Made by a program: the position numbers and the translations under genes
Assembly (NCBI GenBank): GCA_900756495.1
Contig: CAAEKI010000212.1
Coordinates: forward strand, 1 to 13,093
Origin: an uncultured Oscillospiraceae bacterium
GTDB taxonomy: Bacteria > Bacillota > Clostridia > Oscillospirales > Oscillospiraceae
Reading direction: 5' to 3'
DNA length: 13,093 nt
Part shown: one piece after another, positions 1 through 8,051 of the stretch
Position numbering within the stretch: position 1 is the stretch's first letter
Layout of the letters: each line of letters opens with the position of its first letter
The notes under the pieces: model-generated
Databases searched by the model: none
What the model was told of the DNA's origin: nothing
What the model saw: the letters and a program-made list of their open reading frames with translations, nothing else

Positions 1-169
1 CGCCTGGTATGAGCTGGAGGGCTACAACATCATGGACTGCATGGAGTGCGGCTCCTGCAACTACATCTGTCCCGCCCGCATTCCCCTGGTCCAGTCCTTC
101 CGGACCGCCAAGGCTGAACTGCGCAATATGGCGGCCAAGCAGAAAGCAAAGGAGGCGGCGAAGGTATGA
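1..169 (+). CDS. rnfC: Electron transport complex subunit RnfC, C-terminal end (partial)
   Basis: This is the last 55 codons of rnfC; the frame starts at base 2 and stops with TGA at 167-169. RnfC is the peripheral NADH/flavin and iron-sulfur subunit of the Rnf complex. The fragment shows the second ferredoxin-type cluster, [19 protein letters not shown], with the CxxCxxCxxxCP spacing that binds a [4Fe-4S] cluster. The family's usual Gln-Ser-Phe-Arg helix follows, then a Lys/Ala-rich tail. The TGA overlaps the rnfD start codon (ATGA), so the two are translationally coupled. The assignment rests on this cluster plus the complete rnfDGEAB set downstream. The N-terminal part lies outside the window. 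Confidence 0.95.
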   Translation, partial: AWYELEGYNIMDCMECGSCNYICPARIPLVQSFRTAKAELRNMAAKQKAKEAAKV

Positions 170-1227
170 GTGAGGAAAAGACACTGAGGCTCAAAGTGGC
201 ATCCTCGCCCCACGTGGCCTCCCCCATTGACACCCGAAATCTGATGCGGGATGTCATCATCGCGCTGGTACCCGCCCTGTGCGTGGCCATCTTCTTCTTT
301 GGCTTCCGGGCCCTCATCTCTACTGTGGTCTCGGCTGCGGCCTGCGTCTTCTTTGAGTGGGCCTATCGGAGGCTGATGAAGAAGAGCAATACCGTAGGCG
401 ACCTGTCGGCCGTTATCACCGGCATCCTTCTGGCCTTTGTCTGTCCGGTGACGATGCCCTATTGGATTCTGATCATCGGCGATTTCTTTGCCATTGTGGT
501 GGTCAAGCAGCTCTTCGGCGGCCTGGGCAAGAATTTCCTGAACCCTGCTCTGGCGGCGCGGGCGTTCCTGATGCTCTGCTACCCCATTGACATGACGACC
601 TGGGCCAAGCCCGGCCTGTCCAATTGGGCGCCCCTGGGCATGAGCGTGGGTCAGGAGTACATCGACGCCTTTACCGGCGCTACGCCTCTCTCCGCCGATT
701 TTATGCACAGTGGAATCATGCCTGATGTGAGCCTGGGCGATATGTTTGTGGGCAATATCGGCGGTACCATCGGCGAGATTTCGGCGCTGATGCTCCTGAT
801 TGGCGGCGTCTATCTGATCGCAAGGGGCGTCATCCGCATCCGCATCCCCGTTTCCTTTATCGCTACGGTAGCGGTGCTCACGTTCCTCTTCCCGCTGAAT
901 GGCAACGGCAATCTGACCTGGATGCTCTATGAGATCCTGGGCGGGGGCCTGTTCCTGGGGGCCTTTTTCATGGCGACCGACTATGTGACCAGCCCGGTGA
1001 CCAAGCGGGGCGAGATTGTATACGGCGTGGGCTGCGGCCTGCTCACGGTCTTCATTCGATATTTCGGCGGCTATCCGGAAGGCGTCTCCTATGCCATTCT
1101 GCTGATGAACATCTGCGTATGGCTCATCGATAAATACTGCAGGCCCAACCGGTACGGCGTCACCGCCGAGATGCGGCAGGCCGAGAAGGCGAAGGCCAAA
1201 GCGTCGAAGGGAGGGGATGCGAAATGA
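166..1227 (+). CDS. rnfD: Rnf complex membrane subunit RnfD (FMN-binding)
   Basis: A 353-residue multi-pass membrane protein, full length for RnfD, homologous to NqrB. It carries covalently bound FMN and forms part of the ion and electron path of the ferredoxin:NAD+ oxidoreductase. The start near [22 protein letters not shown] is the standard RnfD opening. The flavinylation motif D-x-x-T-G-A-T is at residues 167-173, so Thr173 is the expected site of the phosphoester FMN link. The segment at about 120-135 ([15 protein letters not shown]) and [13 protein letters not shown] near residue 270 are also family hallmarks. The ATG lies in the ATGA overlap with rnfC, and the end overlaps rnfG by 4 bases. 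The tail is Lys/Ala-rich and probably cytoplasmic. Confidence 0.97.
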   Translation: MSEEKTLRLKVASSPHVASPIDTRNLMRDVIIALVPALCVAIFFFGFRALISTVVSAAACVFFEWAYRRLMKKSNTVGDLSAVITGILLAFVCPVTMPYWILIIGDFFAIVVVKQLFGGLGKNFLNPALAARAFLMLCYPIDMTTWAKPGLSNWAPLGMSVGQEYIDAFTGATPLSADFMHSGIMPDVSLGDMFVGNIGGTIGEISALMLLIGGVYLIARGVIRIRIPVSFIATVAVLTFLFPLNGNGNLTWMLYEILGGGLFLGAFFMATDYVTSPVTKRGEIVYGVGCGLLTVFIRYFGGYPEGVSYAILLMNICVWLIDKYCRPNRYGVTAEMRQAEKAKAKASKGGDAK

Positions 1228-1784
1228 GCGGAGCCACAGCTGAAGCCAAGAAGAGGCAGGAGCCCGGCATGCTCCAGCTGGTCCTGGTGCTGCTGATTAT
1301 CAGCGCCGTGGTGGCCCTGTTGCTGGGCGTTGTCAACTATGTGACCGCCCCCGCCATCGCCGCCAATGAAAAGGCCAAAAATGAGGCCGCCATGGCCGCC
1401 GTTCTGCCCGCCGACAGCTATACCCCTGTGGACTATAGCGGCGGCGACACGACTATCGAAGCTGTTTATCAGGCCGGAGATGCCGGCTATGTGTTTCAGG
1501 TCTCGCCCTCCGGCTCGTTCAGTGGTACGCTGACCATCATGGTAGGGGTGAGCGGCGAGGGGCAGGTGACCGGTGTGGAAATTGTAAAAACCGCCGAGAC
1601 CTCCGGCCTGGGCGCCAACGCCGGCAAGCCCGCGTTCCGCGAGCAGTTTGTGGGCGCCTCTGGCAGCGTCTCCGTCAGCAAGGACGGCGGCGCGATAGAC
1701 GCCCTCACCGGCGCTACCATTACCTCACGTGCGGTGTGCGCCGGAGTCAATTCCGCCCTGGACGCCGCCGCCAGTCTGGGTTAA
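1224..1784 (+). CDS. rnfG: Rnf complex subunit RnfG (covalent FMN protein)
   Basis: A 186-residue protein with one N-terminal membrane helix (about residues 17-40) and an extracytoplasmic FMN-binding domain, related to NqrC. It passes electrons through covalently bound FMN. The flavinylation motif D-A-L-T-G-A-T-I-T-S starts at residue 159, so Thr165 is the predicted attachment residue. The ETxGLGA segment (ETSGLGANAG, residues 125-134) is also typical, with Ser where many members have Pro. The ATG overlaps the rnfD stop as ATGA. A ribosome binding site for the next gene (AAGGAGGG) lies just past its stop. Loading of FMN would need an ApbE flavin transferase, which is not encoded in this window. 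Confidence 0.96.
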   Translation: MSGATAEAKKRQEPGMLQLVLVLLIISAVVALLLGVVNYVTAPAIAANEKAKNEAAMAAVLPADSYTPVDYSGGDTTIEAVYQAGDAGYVFQVSPSGSFSGTLTIMVGVSGEGQVTGVEIVKTAETSGLGANAGKPAFREQFVGASGSVSVSKDGGAIDALTGATITSRAVCAGVNSALDAAASLG

Positions 1785-1797
1785 GGAGGGCTGAGCA

Positions 1798-2442
1798 ATG
1801 AATGTGAAAAAGCAGCTTATGGACGGCCTGATTCACCAAAACCCCGTCACTGTTCAGCTCTTGGGCATGTGCTCGGTTATGGCGATTTCCACGACCCTGT
1901 TCAACGGCATCGGCATGGGTCTCTCCGTGCTGGTCATTCTGACCTGTGCCAATATCGTGATTGCCCTGCTGCGCAAAATTATTCCCAATAAGATTCGCAT
2001 TGCCTGCTACATTGTGGTGATTGCGGGCTTTGTCACCGTGGTTGACCTGATTTTAAAGGCTTTCCTGCCTGATCTGTCCGAGAGTCTGGGCCTGTTTATC
2101 CCGCTCATTGTGGTCAACTGTATCATCCTGGGCCGGGCCGAGTCCTTTGCCTCCAAGAACAGCATCGGGGCCTCCGCTCTGGACGGCATTTTCCAGGGCT
2201 TGGGCTACACGGTAATCCTCCTCGTTATGTCCATTGTCCGTGAATTCCTGGGCAACGGCACCTTCGGCGGCGGAGTGCTGAACGGGGGAGAGGGCGTACG
2301 CATTCTCCCTGAGGGCATACCAGCCCTTGGAATGATCCTCCCGGTCGGAGGCTTTCTGACCTTGGCCTGTGTTATTGCTGTGATGCAGCATTTCCTCAGC
2401 AAGTCCAAGAAGACTGAAAAGAGAGAGGAGGTGTCCAAGTAA
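1798..2442 (+). CDS. rnfE: Rnf complex membrane subunit RnfE
   Basis: A 214-residue integral membrane protein with about six hydrophobic segments, homologous to RsxE/NqrD. RnfE and RnfA form an inverted-topology pair in the membrane that holds an iron-sulfur centre and takes part in ion translocation. Family signatures are QNPVxVQLLGMC-like residues at the N-terminus (HQNPVTVQLLGMC), the VVNCIILGRAESFASKN segment at about residues 104-120 with its conserved Cys, and SIVREFLGNGTFGG at about 145-158. It sits 13 bases after rnfG behind an AAGGAGG site. The stop TAA shares its last base with the rnfA ATG (TAATG), a coupling overlap. Confidence 0.96.
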   Translation: MNVKKQLMDGLIHQNPVTVQLLGMCSVMAISTTLFNGIGMGLSVLVILTCANIVIALLRKIIPNKIRIACYIVVIAGFVTVVDLILKAFLPDLSESLGLFIPLIVVNCIILGRAESFASKNSIGASALDGIFQGLGYTVILLVMSIVREFLGNGTFGGGVLNGGEGVRILPEGIPALGMILPVGGFLTLACVIAVMQHFLSKSKKTEKREEVSK

Positions 2443-3044
2443 TGGTGCAATTCACCACTCTGTTTTCTATCGCCTTGGGCGCCATCCTTGTGAACAACTT
2501 TATTTTCTCACAGTTTCTGGGCATCTGCCCCTTCATGGGGGTTTCCAAAAAGATAGAGACCGCTTCCGGTATGGGCATGGCCGTCATCTTCGTTATGGGT
2601 GTGGCCTCCGCCGTGTGCTGGCCCATCAACCACTTCCTGCTGGAGCCAAACGATTTGGTCTTCATGCAGACGGTGACCTTTATTCTGGTCATCGCCGCTC
2701 TGGTCCAGTTTATTGAGATGTTCCTGCAGAAGTCCATGCCCTCGCTCTATGAGGCGCTGGGTGTGTATCTGCCCCTTATTACGACCAACTGTGCCGTGTT
2801 GGGCGTGGTGCTCCAGAACACACAGAGCGGATACAGTTTCATTGAAAGTGTTATTTACGGCGTGACCGGAGGCATTGGTTTCCTGCTGGCCATCGTACTC
2901 TTTGCCAGTGTGCGGGAGCGCCTGGAGTTCTCCGAATGCCCCAAGGCTTTTGAGGGCTTCCCTATCGCCCTGGTTACCGCCGGCTTAATCGCCCTGGCGT
3001 TTATGGGCTTCTCCAGCCTGGACGTCTTCAAATTTATGAGTTAG
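2442..3044 (+). CDS. rnfA: Rnf complex membrane subunit RnfA
   Basis: A 200-residue, six-helix membrane protein homologous to RsxA/NqrE and paralogous to RnfE. Diagnostic segments are LVNNFIFSQFLGICPFMGVS at about residues 16-35 and the mirrored LITTNCAVLGVVL segment at about 112-124, each with a conserved Cys positioned to hold the intramembrane iron-sulfur site shared with RnfE. The SVRERLEFSECPKAFEGFPIAL stretch near residue 165 is also typical. The start overlaps the rnfE stop by one base, and an AGAGGAGG site lies within the end of rnfE. The length matches the family. Confidence 0.97.
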   Translation: MVQFTTLFSIALGAILVNNFIFSQFLGICPFMGVSKKIETASGMGMAVIFVMGVASAVCWPINHFLLEPNDLVFMQTVTFILVIAALVQFIEMFLQKSMPSLYEALGVYLPLITTNCAVLGVVLQNTQSGYSFIESVIYGVTGGIGFLLAIVLFASVRERLEFSECPKAFEGFPIALVTAGLIALAFMGFSSLDVFKFMS

Positions 3045-3059
3045 GGGGCGGGGAGAGAA

Positions 3060-3908
3060 ATGAATACTGTCGTCATTGCCGTTGTGGTGCTCGGTGTACT
3101 GGGCGCTGTCTTCGGCTTGATATTGGCATTTGCAGCCAAAGTTTTTCATGTAGAGAAGGATCCGCGGGAAGAGGCCATTGCGGAGTGCCTGCCCGGCGCC
3201 AACTGCGGGGGCTGCGGCTTCCCGGGATGTTCCGGCTATGCGGCTGCAGTGGCCAAGGGAGAGGCCCCTGTCAATGCCTGTGCAGCCGGCGGAGCGGCGG
3301 TGGCCGCCAAGATAGGCGAGATCATGGGCGTCTCTGCGGAGGTGGGCCGCCGCTCTGTAGCGCTGGTCAAGTGCTCCGGCTTTGAAGGACATGTCAAGAG
3401 AAAATTTGACTATGTGGGGATTCACGACTGCCTGTCCGCCTCGCTGGTGGGCGGCGGCGGACCCAACGAGTGCCCTTACGGCTGTTTGGGCTTCGGATCC
3501 TGCGTCAAGGCCTGCCCTTTTGGGGCCATAAGCGTACGGGACGGGGTGGCCCGTGTAGACCACGAGCTCTGTGTGGGCTGCATGAAATGTGCGGATGCCT
3601 GCCCCAAACACCTCATTGTCAAGGTGCCGTATGAGGCCGACGTCACCGTGGCCTGCAGCTCCCGGGAGAAGGGAGCCTCGCTGCGTAAATACTGCGACAT
3701 CGGCTGCATCGGCTGCAAAATCTGTGAGAAGACCTGTGAGCACGACGCCATTCATGTGATCGACAATATCGCAGTGATTGACTACGACAAGTGTATCTCC
3801 TGCGGGCAGTGCGCGCCTAAGTGTCCCCGCCATCTGATTCGGGATGCCCGTTTGAACACGGAGAACGAGACACAGCCAATTCCACCCTCCGATAGTAAAT
3901 ACGCATAA
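3060..3908 (+). CDS. rnfB: Rnf complex ferredoxin-like subunit RnfB
   Basis: A 282-residue iron-sulfur protein that receives electrons from ferredoxin. One N-terminal membrane anchor (about residues 3-27) is followed by the RnfB-specific cluster C43-x5-C49-x2-C52-x4-C57 (LPGANCGGCGFPGCSGYA). Further cysteine groups are C138/142/148/152 in the CPYGCLGFGSCVKACP pattern, C171/174/177/181, C212/216/219/222/226 and C245/248/251/255, with extra cysteines at 105, 124 and 199. This long, cysteine-rich form is usual in Clostridia. A GGGGCGGGGAGAG purine run precedes the ATG, 15 bases after rnfA. It is the last gene of the operon, and a strong terminator follows. Confidence 0.96.
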   Translation: MNTVVIAVVVLGVLGAVFGLILAFAAKVFHVEKDPREEAIAECLPGANCGGCGFPGCSGYAAAVAKGEAPVNACAAGGAAVAAKIGEIMGVSAEVGRRSVALVKCSGFEGHVKRKFDYVGIHDCLSASLVGGGGPNECPYGCLGFGSCVKACPFGAISVRDGVARVDHELCVGCMKCADACPKHLIVKVPYEADVTVACSSREKGASLRKYCDIGCIGCKICEKTCEHDAIHVIDNIAVIDYDKCISCGQCAPKCPRHLIRDARLNTENETQPIPPSDSKYA

Positions 3909-3929
3909 GGAACAGTTCAAGATGAGAAA

Positions 3930-3965
3930 GGAGCCGTGAGACTTTGTCTCACGGCTCCCTTTTTA
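3930..3965. terminator. Rho-independent terminator of the rnf operon, possibly bidirectional
   Basis: A perfect 13-bp stem (GGAGCCGTGAGAC at 3930-3942 with its complement at 3946-3958) and a 3-base loop are followed on the + strand by CTTTTT. The hairpin ends rnfCDGEAB transcription 22 bases after the rnfB stop. On the - strand the same hairpin lies just past the DUF1540 stop codon and is followed by CTTTC, a weaker T-run, so it may also stop convergent transcription. Confidence 0.93.
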
Positions 3966-3989
3966 CCTGTTTTCCAGTGGAAACAGAGG

Positions 3990-4169
3990 TTAGCCCTTGC
4001 AGCAGGTTCCGTGTTCACCCAGCTTGAAGGAGGCGCACTCGGTAGAGGTGCAGTCGGCCACGTTGGGGGTAGTGCATCCCACCTTGATCTCGTTGAGGGT
4101 GCAGTGGTTGTCAGCATGGTAGGTGCAGCTGTTCACGGAACATTTGATGCTAGGATTGGTCTGATTCAT
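3990..4169 (-). CDS. DUF1540 small cysteine-rich protein (59 aa)
   Basis: A 59-residue protein starting MNQTNPSIKCSVNSC, with an AAAGGAGG ribosome binding site 9 bases before the ATG. Cysteines are at residues 10, 15, 23, 32, 40, 45, 56 and 57. The pattern C-x4-C-x7-C-x8-C-x7-C-x4-C matches DUF1540, a small metal-binding-type domain common in Clostridia and other Firmicutes; the KCSVNSCTYH opening and TECASF near the end are the recognisable parts. The function of DUF1540 is not established, and metal binding is only suggested by the cysteine/histidine content. It lies downstream of the membrane protein gene on the same strand (68 bases away) and converges on rnfB. The coding call is supported by the ribosome site, the domain and the terminator after the stop. 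Confidence 0.9.
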   Translation of the reverse strand: MNQTNPSIKCSVNSCTYHADNHCTLNEIKVGCTTPNVADCTSTECASFKLGEHGTCCKG

Positions 4170-4237
4170 AACGCATATCCTCCTTTATTGGGTTACAGGC
4201 ATAGTATCTGTCCTTACAGGAGGAATATGCGGTCCAA

Positions 4238-5074
4238 TTATTGCTGACGGTCATCCTGGTCCGCTGGAAGGGGCCTGGGAATAAAACGGCTGGCAAAAGT
4301 ACCTTTGCCGCGTCCCTTGACATAGAAATAGCCGATTACCGAAAAAACCACTGCGCCAATAAAATTAACAAACAGATCTTTCATCGTGTCCAGCAGGCCA
4401 ATATCCAGATAACCGCCTAAACCAAGAGGCTGTTGGGTGCCATCGCTGTGAACCACAATCAGGTCTGCAATGTCCCGTATCGCGGTGGGCCTATTGCCGC
4501 CCGCCGGGTCCAACATGACGGAGCTGATGCTATTTACCACAGTGTCTTTCTGCATATCCAACAGAAAGAGCTGGTCGGCGGCGCACTCAAAAAATTCCCA
4601 CATGACCCCCACCGTCATAGAAAAGCAGAAGGCGGCCAGAGACAGATAGAGAGGAGAGAGCTGGAAGGCCATGCGCTCACTGCGGTTGAGGATGTCGACC
4701 AGAGAGAAACCAATGGCGGCGCAGAGAAAGCCGTTGAGGGTGTGAAGCATGGTGTCCCAATAGGGAAAGGTAATGTAATAGGCTTGAATTTCCCCTAAAA
4801 TCTCTGCGGCAAAGATAAAGAGGAGAATGATTACCTCCAGCGTGTCAGGTACGTCGATATGGACAGTCCGTTCAATAAAGCTGGGAATGGTGAACAGAAT
4901 CAACGTCAAGATACACAGGAAAAAGTTTTCGAAGTTCCCATTGAAAAACTGTGCGACCATCATAAGGACGACCAGAGCCCGAAGGATGATATAGACGGCC
5001 GCCAGTCTGGGGTTCTCCTTAATCTGCTCCCTTAGGGTCTTGTGATAGCGGCCTGACGTTCTCTTTTGCTTCAT
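4238..5074 (-). CDS. Multi-pass membrane protein, DUF2238/YjdF-like
   Basis: A 278-residue membrane protein of unknown function. Hydrophobic segments lie at about residues 25-42, 48-64, 78-95, 108-127, 140-158 and 230-251, with a basic N-terminus (MKQKRTSGRYHKTLREQ) and a charged C-terminal tail. W106-D-x2-L-H111, the WEFFE motif at 159-163 and D233 in a late helix resemble the layout of DUF2238/YjdF-type membrane proteins, but the match is from memory of the pattern. A polar loop with a DGTQQPLGLGG stretch lies at about 170-225. It is transcribed alone from a good promoter at 5138-5166. The ribosome site is a weak purine run (GAAAGAGAG) before the ATG. Nothing nearby fixes its job. Confidence 0.75.
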   Translation of the reverse strand: MKQKRTSGRYHKTLREQIKENPRLAAVYIILRALVVLMMVAQFFNGNFENFFLCILTLILFTIPSFIERTVHIDVPDTLEVIILLFIFAAEILGEIQAYYITFPYWDTMLHTLNGFLCAAIGFSLVDILNRSERMAFQLSPLYLSLAAFCFSMTVGVMWEFFECAADQLFLLDMQKDTVVNSISSVMLDPAGGNRPTAIRDIADLIVVHSDGTQQPLGLGGYLDIGLLDTMKDLFVNFIGAVVFSVIGYFYVKGRGKGTFASRFIPRPLPADQDDRQQ

Positions 5075-5137
5075 AGGCGCTCTCTCTTTCGATTGGTAGC
5101 AGTGGGATGCTCCAATTTATAATCATTATTATTGATC

Positions 5138-5166
5138 AGTATAAAAGATTCTGTGAACCCTGTCAA
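5138..5166 (-). promoter_or_regulatory. Sigma-A-type promoter for the membrane protein gene
   Basis: Read on the - strand there is a perfect -35 TTGACA (5166-5161), a 17-base spacer and a -10 TATACT (5143-5138), about 65 bases before the ATG at 5074. This is close to the vegetative consensus. It also lies just behind the terminator of the amidohydrolase operon, so the membrane protein is probably expressed independently of that operon. Confidence 0.82.
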
Positions 5167-5200
5167 TCCATCTTATTGTAAATTCTGCGGGCAGACGGGG

Positions 5201-5244
5201 CAAAAAAGAAGATAGCCCCCGGCGACAGATAGCGCCGGGGGCTA
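5201..5244 (-). terminator. Rho-independent terminator of the TRAP/amidohydrolase operon
   Basis: On the - strand a perfect 12-bp GC-rich stem (5244-5233 pairing with 5224-5213) with an 8-base loop is followed by TCTTCTTTTTTG. It lies 32 bases after the amidohydrolase stop codon and marks the end of the leftward operon. Confidence 0.93.
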
Positions 5245-5276
5245 AGTAAAGAAAGGGACGGGAGACAGAGGAGTGT

Positions 5277-6281
5277 CTACAGGGTCAGTCCCAGCTTGGC
5301 CGCATTTTTATAGTAGAGCAGTTCACGCTCCTCCTCGGTCATGGGGCAGGTCTCCAGATAATTGATGCAGTCTTCCATCTTTTCAAAGGGGTAGTCGGTA
5401 CCAAGCATGATACTTCCTATGCCCAGAGCTGAGCGAGTACACTCGAAAGCAGGAATTGAGGTGTTGCCCGAGGTGGTTACAAAGATATTTTTACCCCAAT
5501 AGAAGCTGGGTAGTTGCTTATTTTTCTGCTTTGGGTTGAGCAACATACGGGTTCGGTTATCAATTCGCTCCATCAGAAAGGGCAGGGCCTCTCCAAAGTG
5601 ACCAAGCACAACCTTCAGGTCGGGAAGCTTATCAAAAATGCCGGAGAGGATCATACGGAGGATACTGGCCATGGCGTCGATGGTGAAGCCCATAGCAGGG
5701 GCGGCCATGGCATAGCCAAACTCGTTGAACTTAGGCTGGTGAGACACGGTAGGGTGCAGATAAGAGAAGATTCCCAACTCGGCGACCTTGTTCCATACGG
5801 GGAAGAATTGCACGTTGTCGGGTTCAATCCCCTTGCCGTAGTTGGAATGGGTCTGCCACATTACGAAGCCATAGTCCTTTACACAGTGCTCCAGCTCTTT
5901 CACTGACTCCTCCACGTCCAGGATGGGGAGAATGGCGGAGCCCCAGAAGCGGTCGGGATACTTCTGTGTGACCTTATAGAGGGCTGCGTTGGCTTTGTGG
6001 CAGGCCGGGATGCTCTCGGCGGGGGGCAGAGTGTCCACGCCGGGGGCCAGAGAGATCACGGACTTCTGAATGCCCAGCTGGTCCATGATCTTCAGGCGCT
6101 TCTCGGCGAAATCCAACAGCTCGAAGCGGAACTTGTCCTGGCGCATGGCGACGCCCTCCAGCCAGTGGATGGTATTATCATCCTTGGTATAGTAGGGGTA
6201 GTCGCCCGGCTTTCTGGCCTGTAGGGCCTCTATGGAGCTGATATCGTAATAGTGGTTCTCCAAGTCGATTTTCTTGATCAT
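5277..6281 (-). CDS. Amidohydrolase-2 (ACMSD/gamma-resorcylate decarboxylase-like) metalloenzyme
   Basis: A 334-residue TIM-barrel enzyme of the amidohydrolase-2 family, which includes ACMSD, gamma-resorcylate (2,6-dihydroxybenzoate) decarboxylase and related non-oxidative decarboxylases. Visible metal and catalytic positions are E8-x-H10 at the end of strand 1 (ENH where many have EEH or HxH), H176 in SYLHP, H228 in LGHFGEALPF, and D296 in GTDYPFE. Other family segments are RLKIMDQLGI (62-71), DRFWGSAILP (110-119) and FVTTSGN (267-273). All catalytic positions are present, so it should be active. It is the last gene of the TRAP operon, behind an AAGGAAGG site, and a terminator follows. A carboxylated hydroxy-aromatic substrate is inferred from the subfamily and the transporter; the exact substrate cannot be read from sequence, and a hydrolase or hydratase role is possible. 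Confidence 0.85.
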   Translation of the reverse strand: MIKKIDLENHYYDISSIEALQARKPGDYPYYTKDDNTIHWLEGVAMRQDKFRFELLDFAEKRLKIMDQLGIQKSVISLAPGVDTLPPAESIPACHKANAALYKVTQKYPDRFWGSAILPILDVEESVKELEHCVKDYGFVMWQTHSNYGKGIEPDNVQFFPVWNKVAELGIFSYLHPTVSHQPKFNEFGYAMAAPAMGFTIDAMASILRMILSGIFDKLPDLKVVLGHFGEALPFLMERIDNRTRMLLNPKQKNKQLPSFYWGKNIFVTTSGNTSIPAFECTRSALGIGSIMLGTDYPFEKMEDCINYLETCPMTEEERELLYYKNAAKLGLTL

Positions 6282-6304
6282 GATGGTATCCTTCCTTGTC
6301 TGCC

Positions 6305-6555
6305 TTACACCAGTTTGAGAAGCTTGGCGGCGTCATCCCCAGGAAGCCGCGCATGCTCTCTTCGGGCACGTCGATGTCCTTCAGGGTGTTGATGTAATAG
6401 TTGAGGTCGCGTCCGGCGTGGATTTCGAAGGGGTAGTCGGTGCCCCAGAGCAGGTGGTCGTGCTTCACCACGCGGAACGCGTGCTCGGTGATGCCGGGCC
6501 AGCCTCCTGAGCCGACACCGTCAAAGTACAGCTTATCAAAGAGTTCGTCAAATAT
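6305..6555 (-). pseudogene. Remnant of a second amidohydrolase-2 gene (C-terminal third, frameshifted)
   Basis: On the - strand from 6555 the frame reads IFDELFDKLYFDGVGSG, then VVKHDHLLWGTDYPFE, then a helix ending MRGFLG. The (F)YFD and GTDYPFE motifs are the late strands of the amidohydrolase-2 barrel, including the catalytic Asp. A TAA (6558-6556) lies directly before this segment and no upstream barrel is found, so the N-terminal two thirds are lost. At 6337-6340 a run of four G (- strand) puts the end out of frame. One more G would restore DDAAKLLKLV and a TAA stop at 6305-6307, the normal end of the family. It is too divergent from the intact neighbour (5277-6281) to be a fresh duplication, so it is a distinct paralogue. 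Bases 6556-6734, up to the end of dctM, show no recognisable gene. Confidence 0.85.
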
Positions 6556-6734
6556 TTAGTTACGCCACCCTTCCGCAATCTTTTCAGCTGCCGTTGCGTA
6601 CAGATATCTGGGGCCGATCCGGGTACTTGCAAGCGGAGCCTGTCAGAGCACGGGGTACAGTCCTGCCGGGTAAACTGTATTTTATCTTGTAAAAATTGGC
6701 TTTTTCGACCGGACAGAGGCATGCCGTGGATGGT

Positions 6735-8051
6735 TCAGCTCATCGTGTTGGGGAGCCAGGTGGCGATTCCGGGGAAGAAGCAGCAGAGGACGATGGCGGC
6801 CGAGAAGATGATAATATAGGGGATGACGCCCTTGATGATAGTTCCCATGGGAATACCGGTGGCACCCTTGAGTACGAAGAGGTTCATACCGACGGGGGGC
6901 GTAATCATGCCGATGGCACAGTTGATGGTGATGACGACGCCCAGCCAGATGGGGTCAAAACCCAGTTGGGTCATAAAGGGGAACACGGAGGGCAGCACGA
7001 TGTACATGATGCTCAGGGGCTCCATAAAGCAACCCAGAATCAAGAAGATGACCATGACGATGATAAAGGTTACCCACTTGTTGGGGCTGGCGGTGACGAT
7101 GGCCGCAGAGAGCTGTTGTGGCAGCCCCTGGACGGTGAGGAACTGGGCGAAGACCAAGCCGCCGAACATGAGGAAGAAGATCATGCAGGAGGTCTTGGTG
7201 CTGTTGAGCAGGGTATCCTTGATGCACTTCTTGGTCATGCGCCGCTGAATGAGCACGATGACGCCGGCGCCGACGGTGCCGATGGCGGCGCTCTCAGTGG
7301 CGGTGCAGAGGCCGCTGTAGAGGGTGACGAAGATGACAAGAATCAGGACGACGATGGGCAGGACGGTGATAATGTCGAAGCCGATGGAGTGCCTGGCTTG
7401 GGCCTCCTCCACGGCTTCCTCCTTGGGCGGAACGATCATCTGCTTGTCGACCTTGTTGCGGATCAGCAGGTAGACCGCCATCATTACGGCGATCATGATA
7501 CCGGGGATAACGCCCGAGATGAAGAGTTTGACCACCGAGGTCTCGGTGATGAGGCCGTAGATGATGAAGTTGATGGACGGGGGAATCAGGATACCCAAGT
7601 TGCCGCCAGCCGCCTGGGTGCCCGCAGCCACGCTGGGCCGGTAGCCCTTCTTGAGCATGGAGGGGATGCTGACCCGGCCCAAGGTGGCGGCGGTGGCGGG
7701 GGCGGAGCCGCACACGGCGGAGAAGATGGCGCTGGAAACGATGCTGGCAAGGCCCAAGTTGCAGGGTAGCTTTTTCAGCCGCCGGCTGAGAACCTCGTAC
7801 ATATCGGCGGCCACGTTAGAGTTGGCTAGAAATTCCGCCATGATGATGAAGAGCGGAATCATGATGGTGGTGGGGCTGGTGCACTGGTTATAGGTGATGG
7901 GGCAAATTTGGTCGAGCAGCGCGGGCTTGGAGAGCACCAGAACGATGCCCGCGCACCCCAGAAAGCCGATGCCCAAGGAGATGGGGGTGCCGATAAAGAG
8001 CACCACCAGCAGAGCGATAAACACACATATGAGCATGGCATAGGTGTTCAT
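6735..8051 (-). CDS. dctM: TRAP transporter large permease subunit DctM
   Basis: A 438-residue integral membrane protein starting MNTYAMLICVFIALLVV, with about 12 hydrophobic segments. It is the ion-coupled transport channel of a tripartite ATP-independent periplasmic (TRAP) transporter. Characteristic segments are GSAPATAATLG at about residues 115-125, GILIPPSINFIIYG near 153-166 and FISGVIPG near 177-184; late in the protein are GCFMEPLSIMYI and ITPPVGMNLFVL. A longer frame with 18 extra N-terminal residues exists, but the start at 8051 makes the ATGA overlap with dctQ and gives the usual family length. It is followed by the remnant and intact amidohydrolase genes. Substrate specificity lies mainly in DctP. 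Confidence 0.95.
   Translation of the reverse strand: MNTYAMLICVFIALLVVLFIGTPISLGIGFLGCAGIVLVLSKPALLDQICPITYNQCTSPTTIMIPLFIIMAEFLANSNVAADMYEVLSRRLKKLPCNLGLASIVSSAIFSAVCGSAPATAATLGRVSIPSMLKKGYRPSVAAGTQAAGGNLGILIPPSINFIIYGLITETSVVKLFISGVIPGIMIAVMMAVYLLIRNKVDKQMIVPPKEEAVEEAQARHSIGFDIITVLPIVVLILVIFVTLYSGLCTATESAAIGTVGAGVIVLIQRRMTKKCIKDTLLNSTKTSCMIFFLMFGGLVFAQFLTVQGLPQQLSAAIVTASPNKWVTFIIVMVIFLILGCFMEPLSIMYIVLPSVFPFMTQLGFDPIWLGVVITINCAIGMITPPVGMNLFVLKGATGIPMGTIIKGVIPYIIIFSAAIVLCCFFPGIATWLPNTMS

Noticed and set aside
2985..3920. Long - strand open frame opposite rnfB
   Set aside because: It is a GC-skew shadow of rnfB, with no recognisable domain and no ribosome site.
3917..4117. A 66-codon - strand frame overlapping the DUF1540 gene
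   Set aside because: It is out of register with the DUF1540 reading, runs through the terminator hairpin and has no domain or ribosome site.
6465..6722. An 85-codon - strand frame across the gap between dctM and the remnant amidohydrolase
   Set aside because: No recognisable motif or ribosome site. It overlaps the remnant in another frame and looks like chance.
6696..7769. Long + strand open frame very rich in Asp, Gly and His
   Set aside because: It is the antisense of dctM. The composition is the mirror of hydrophobic codons and there is no ribosome site; dctM has full family similarity.
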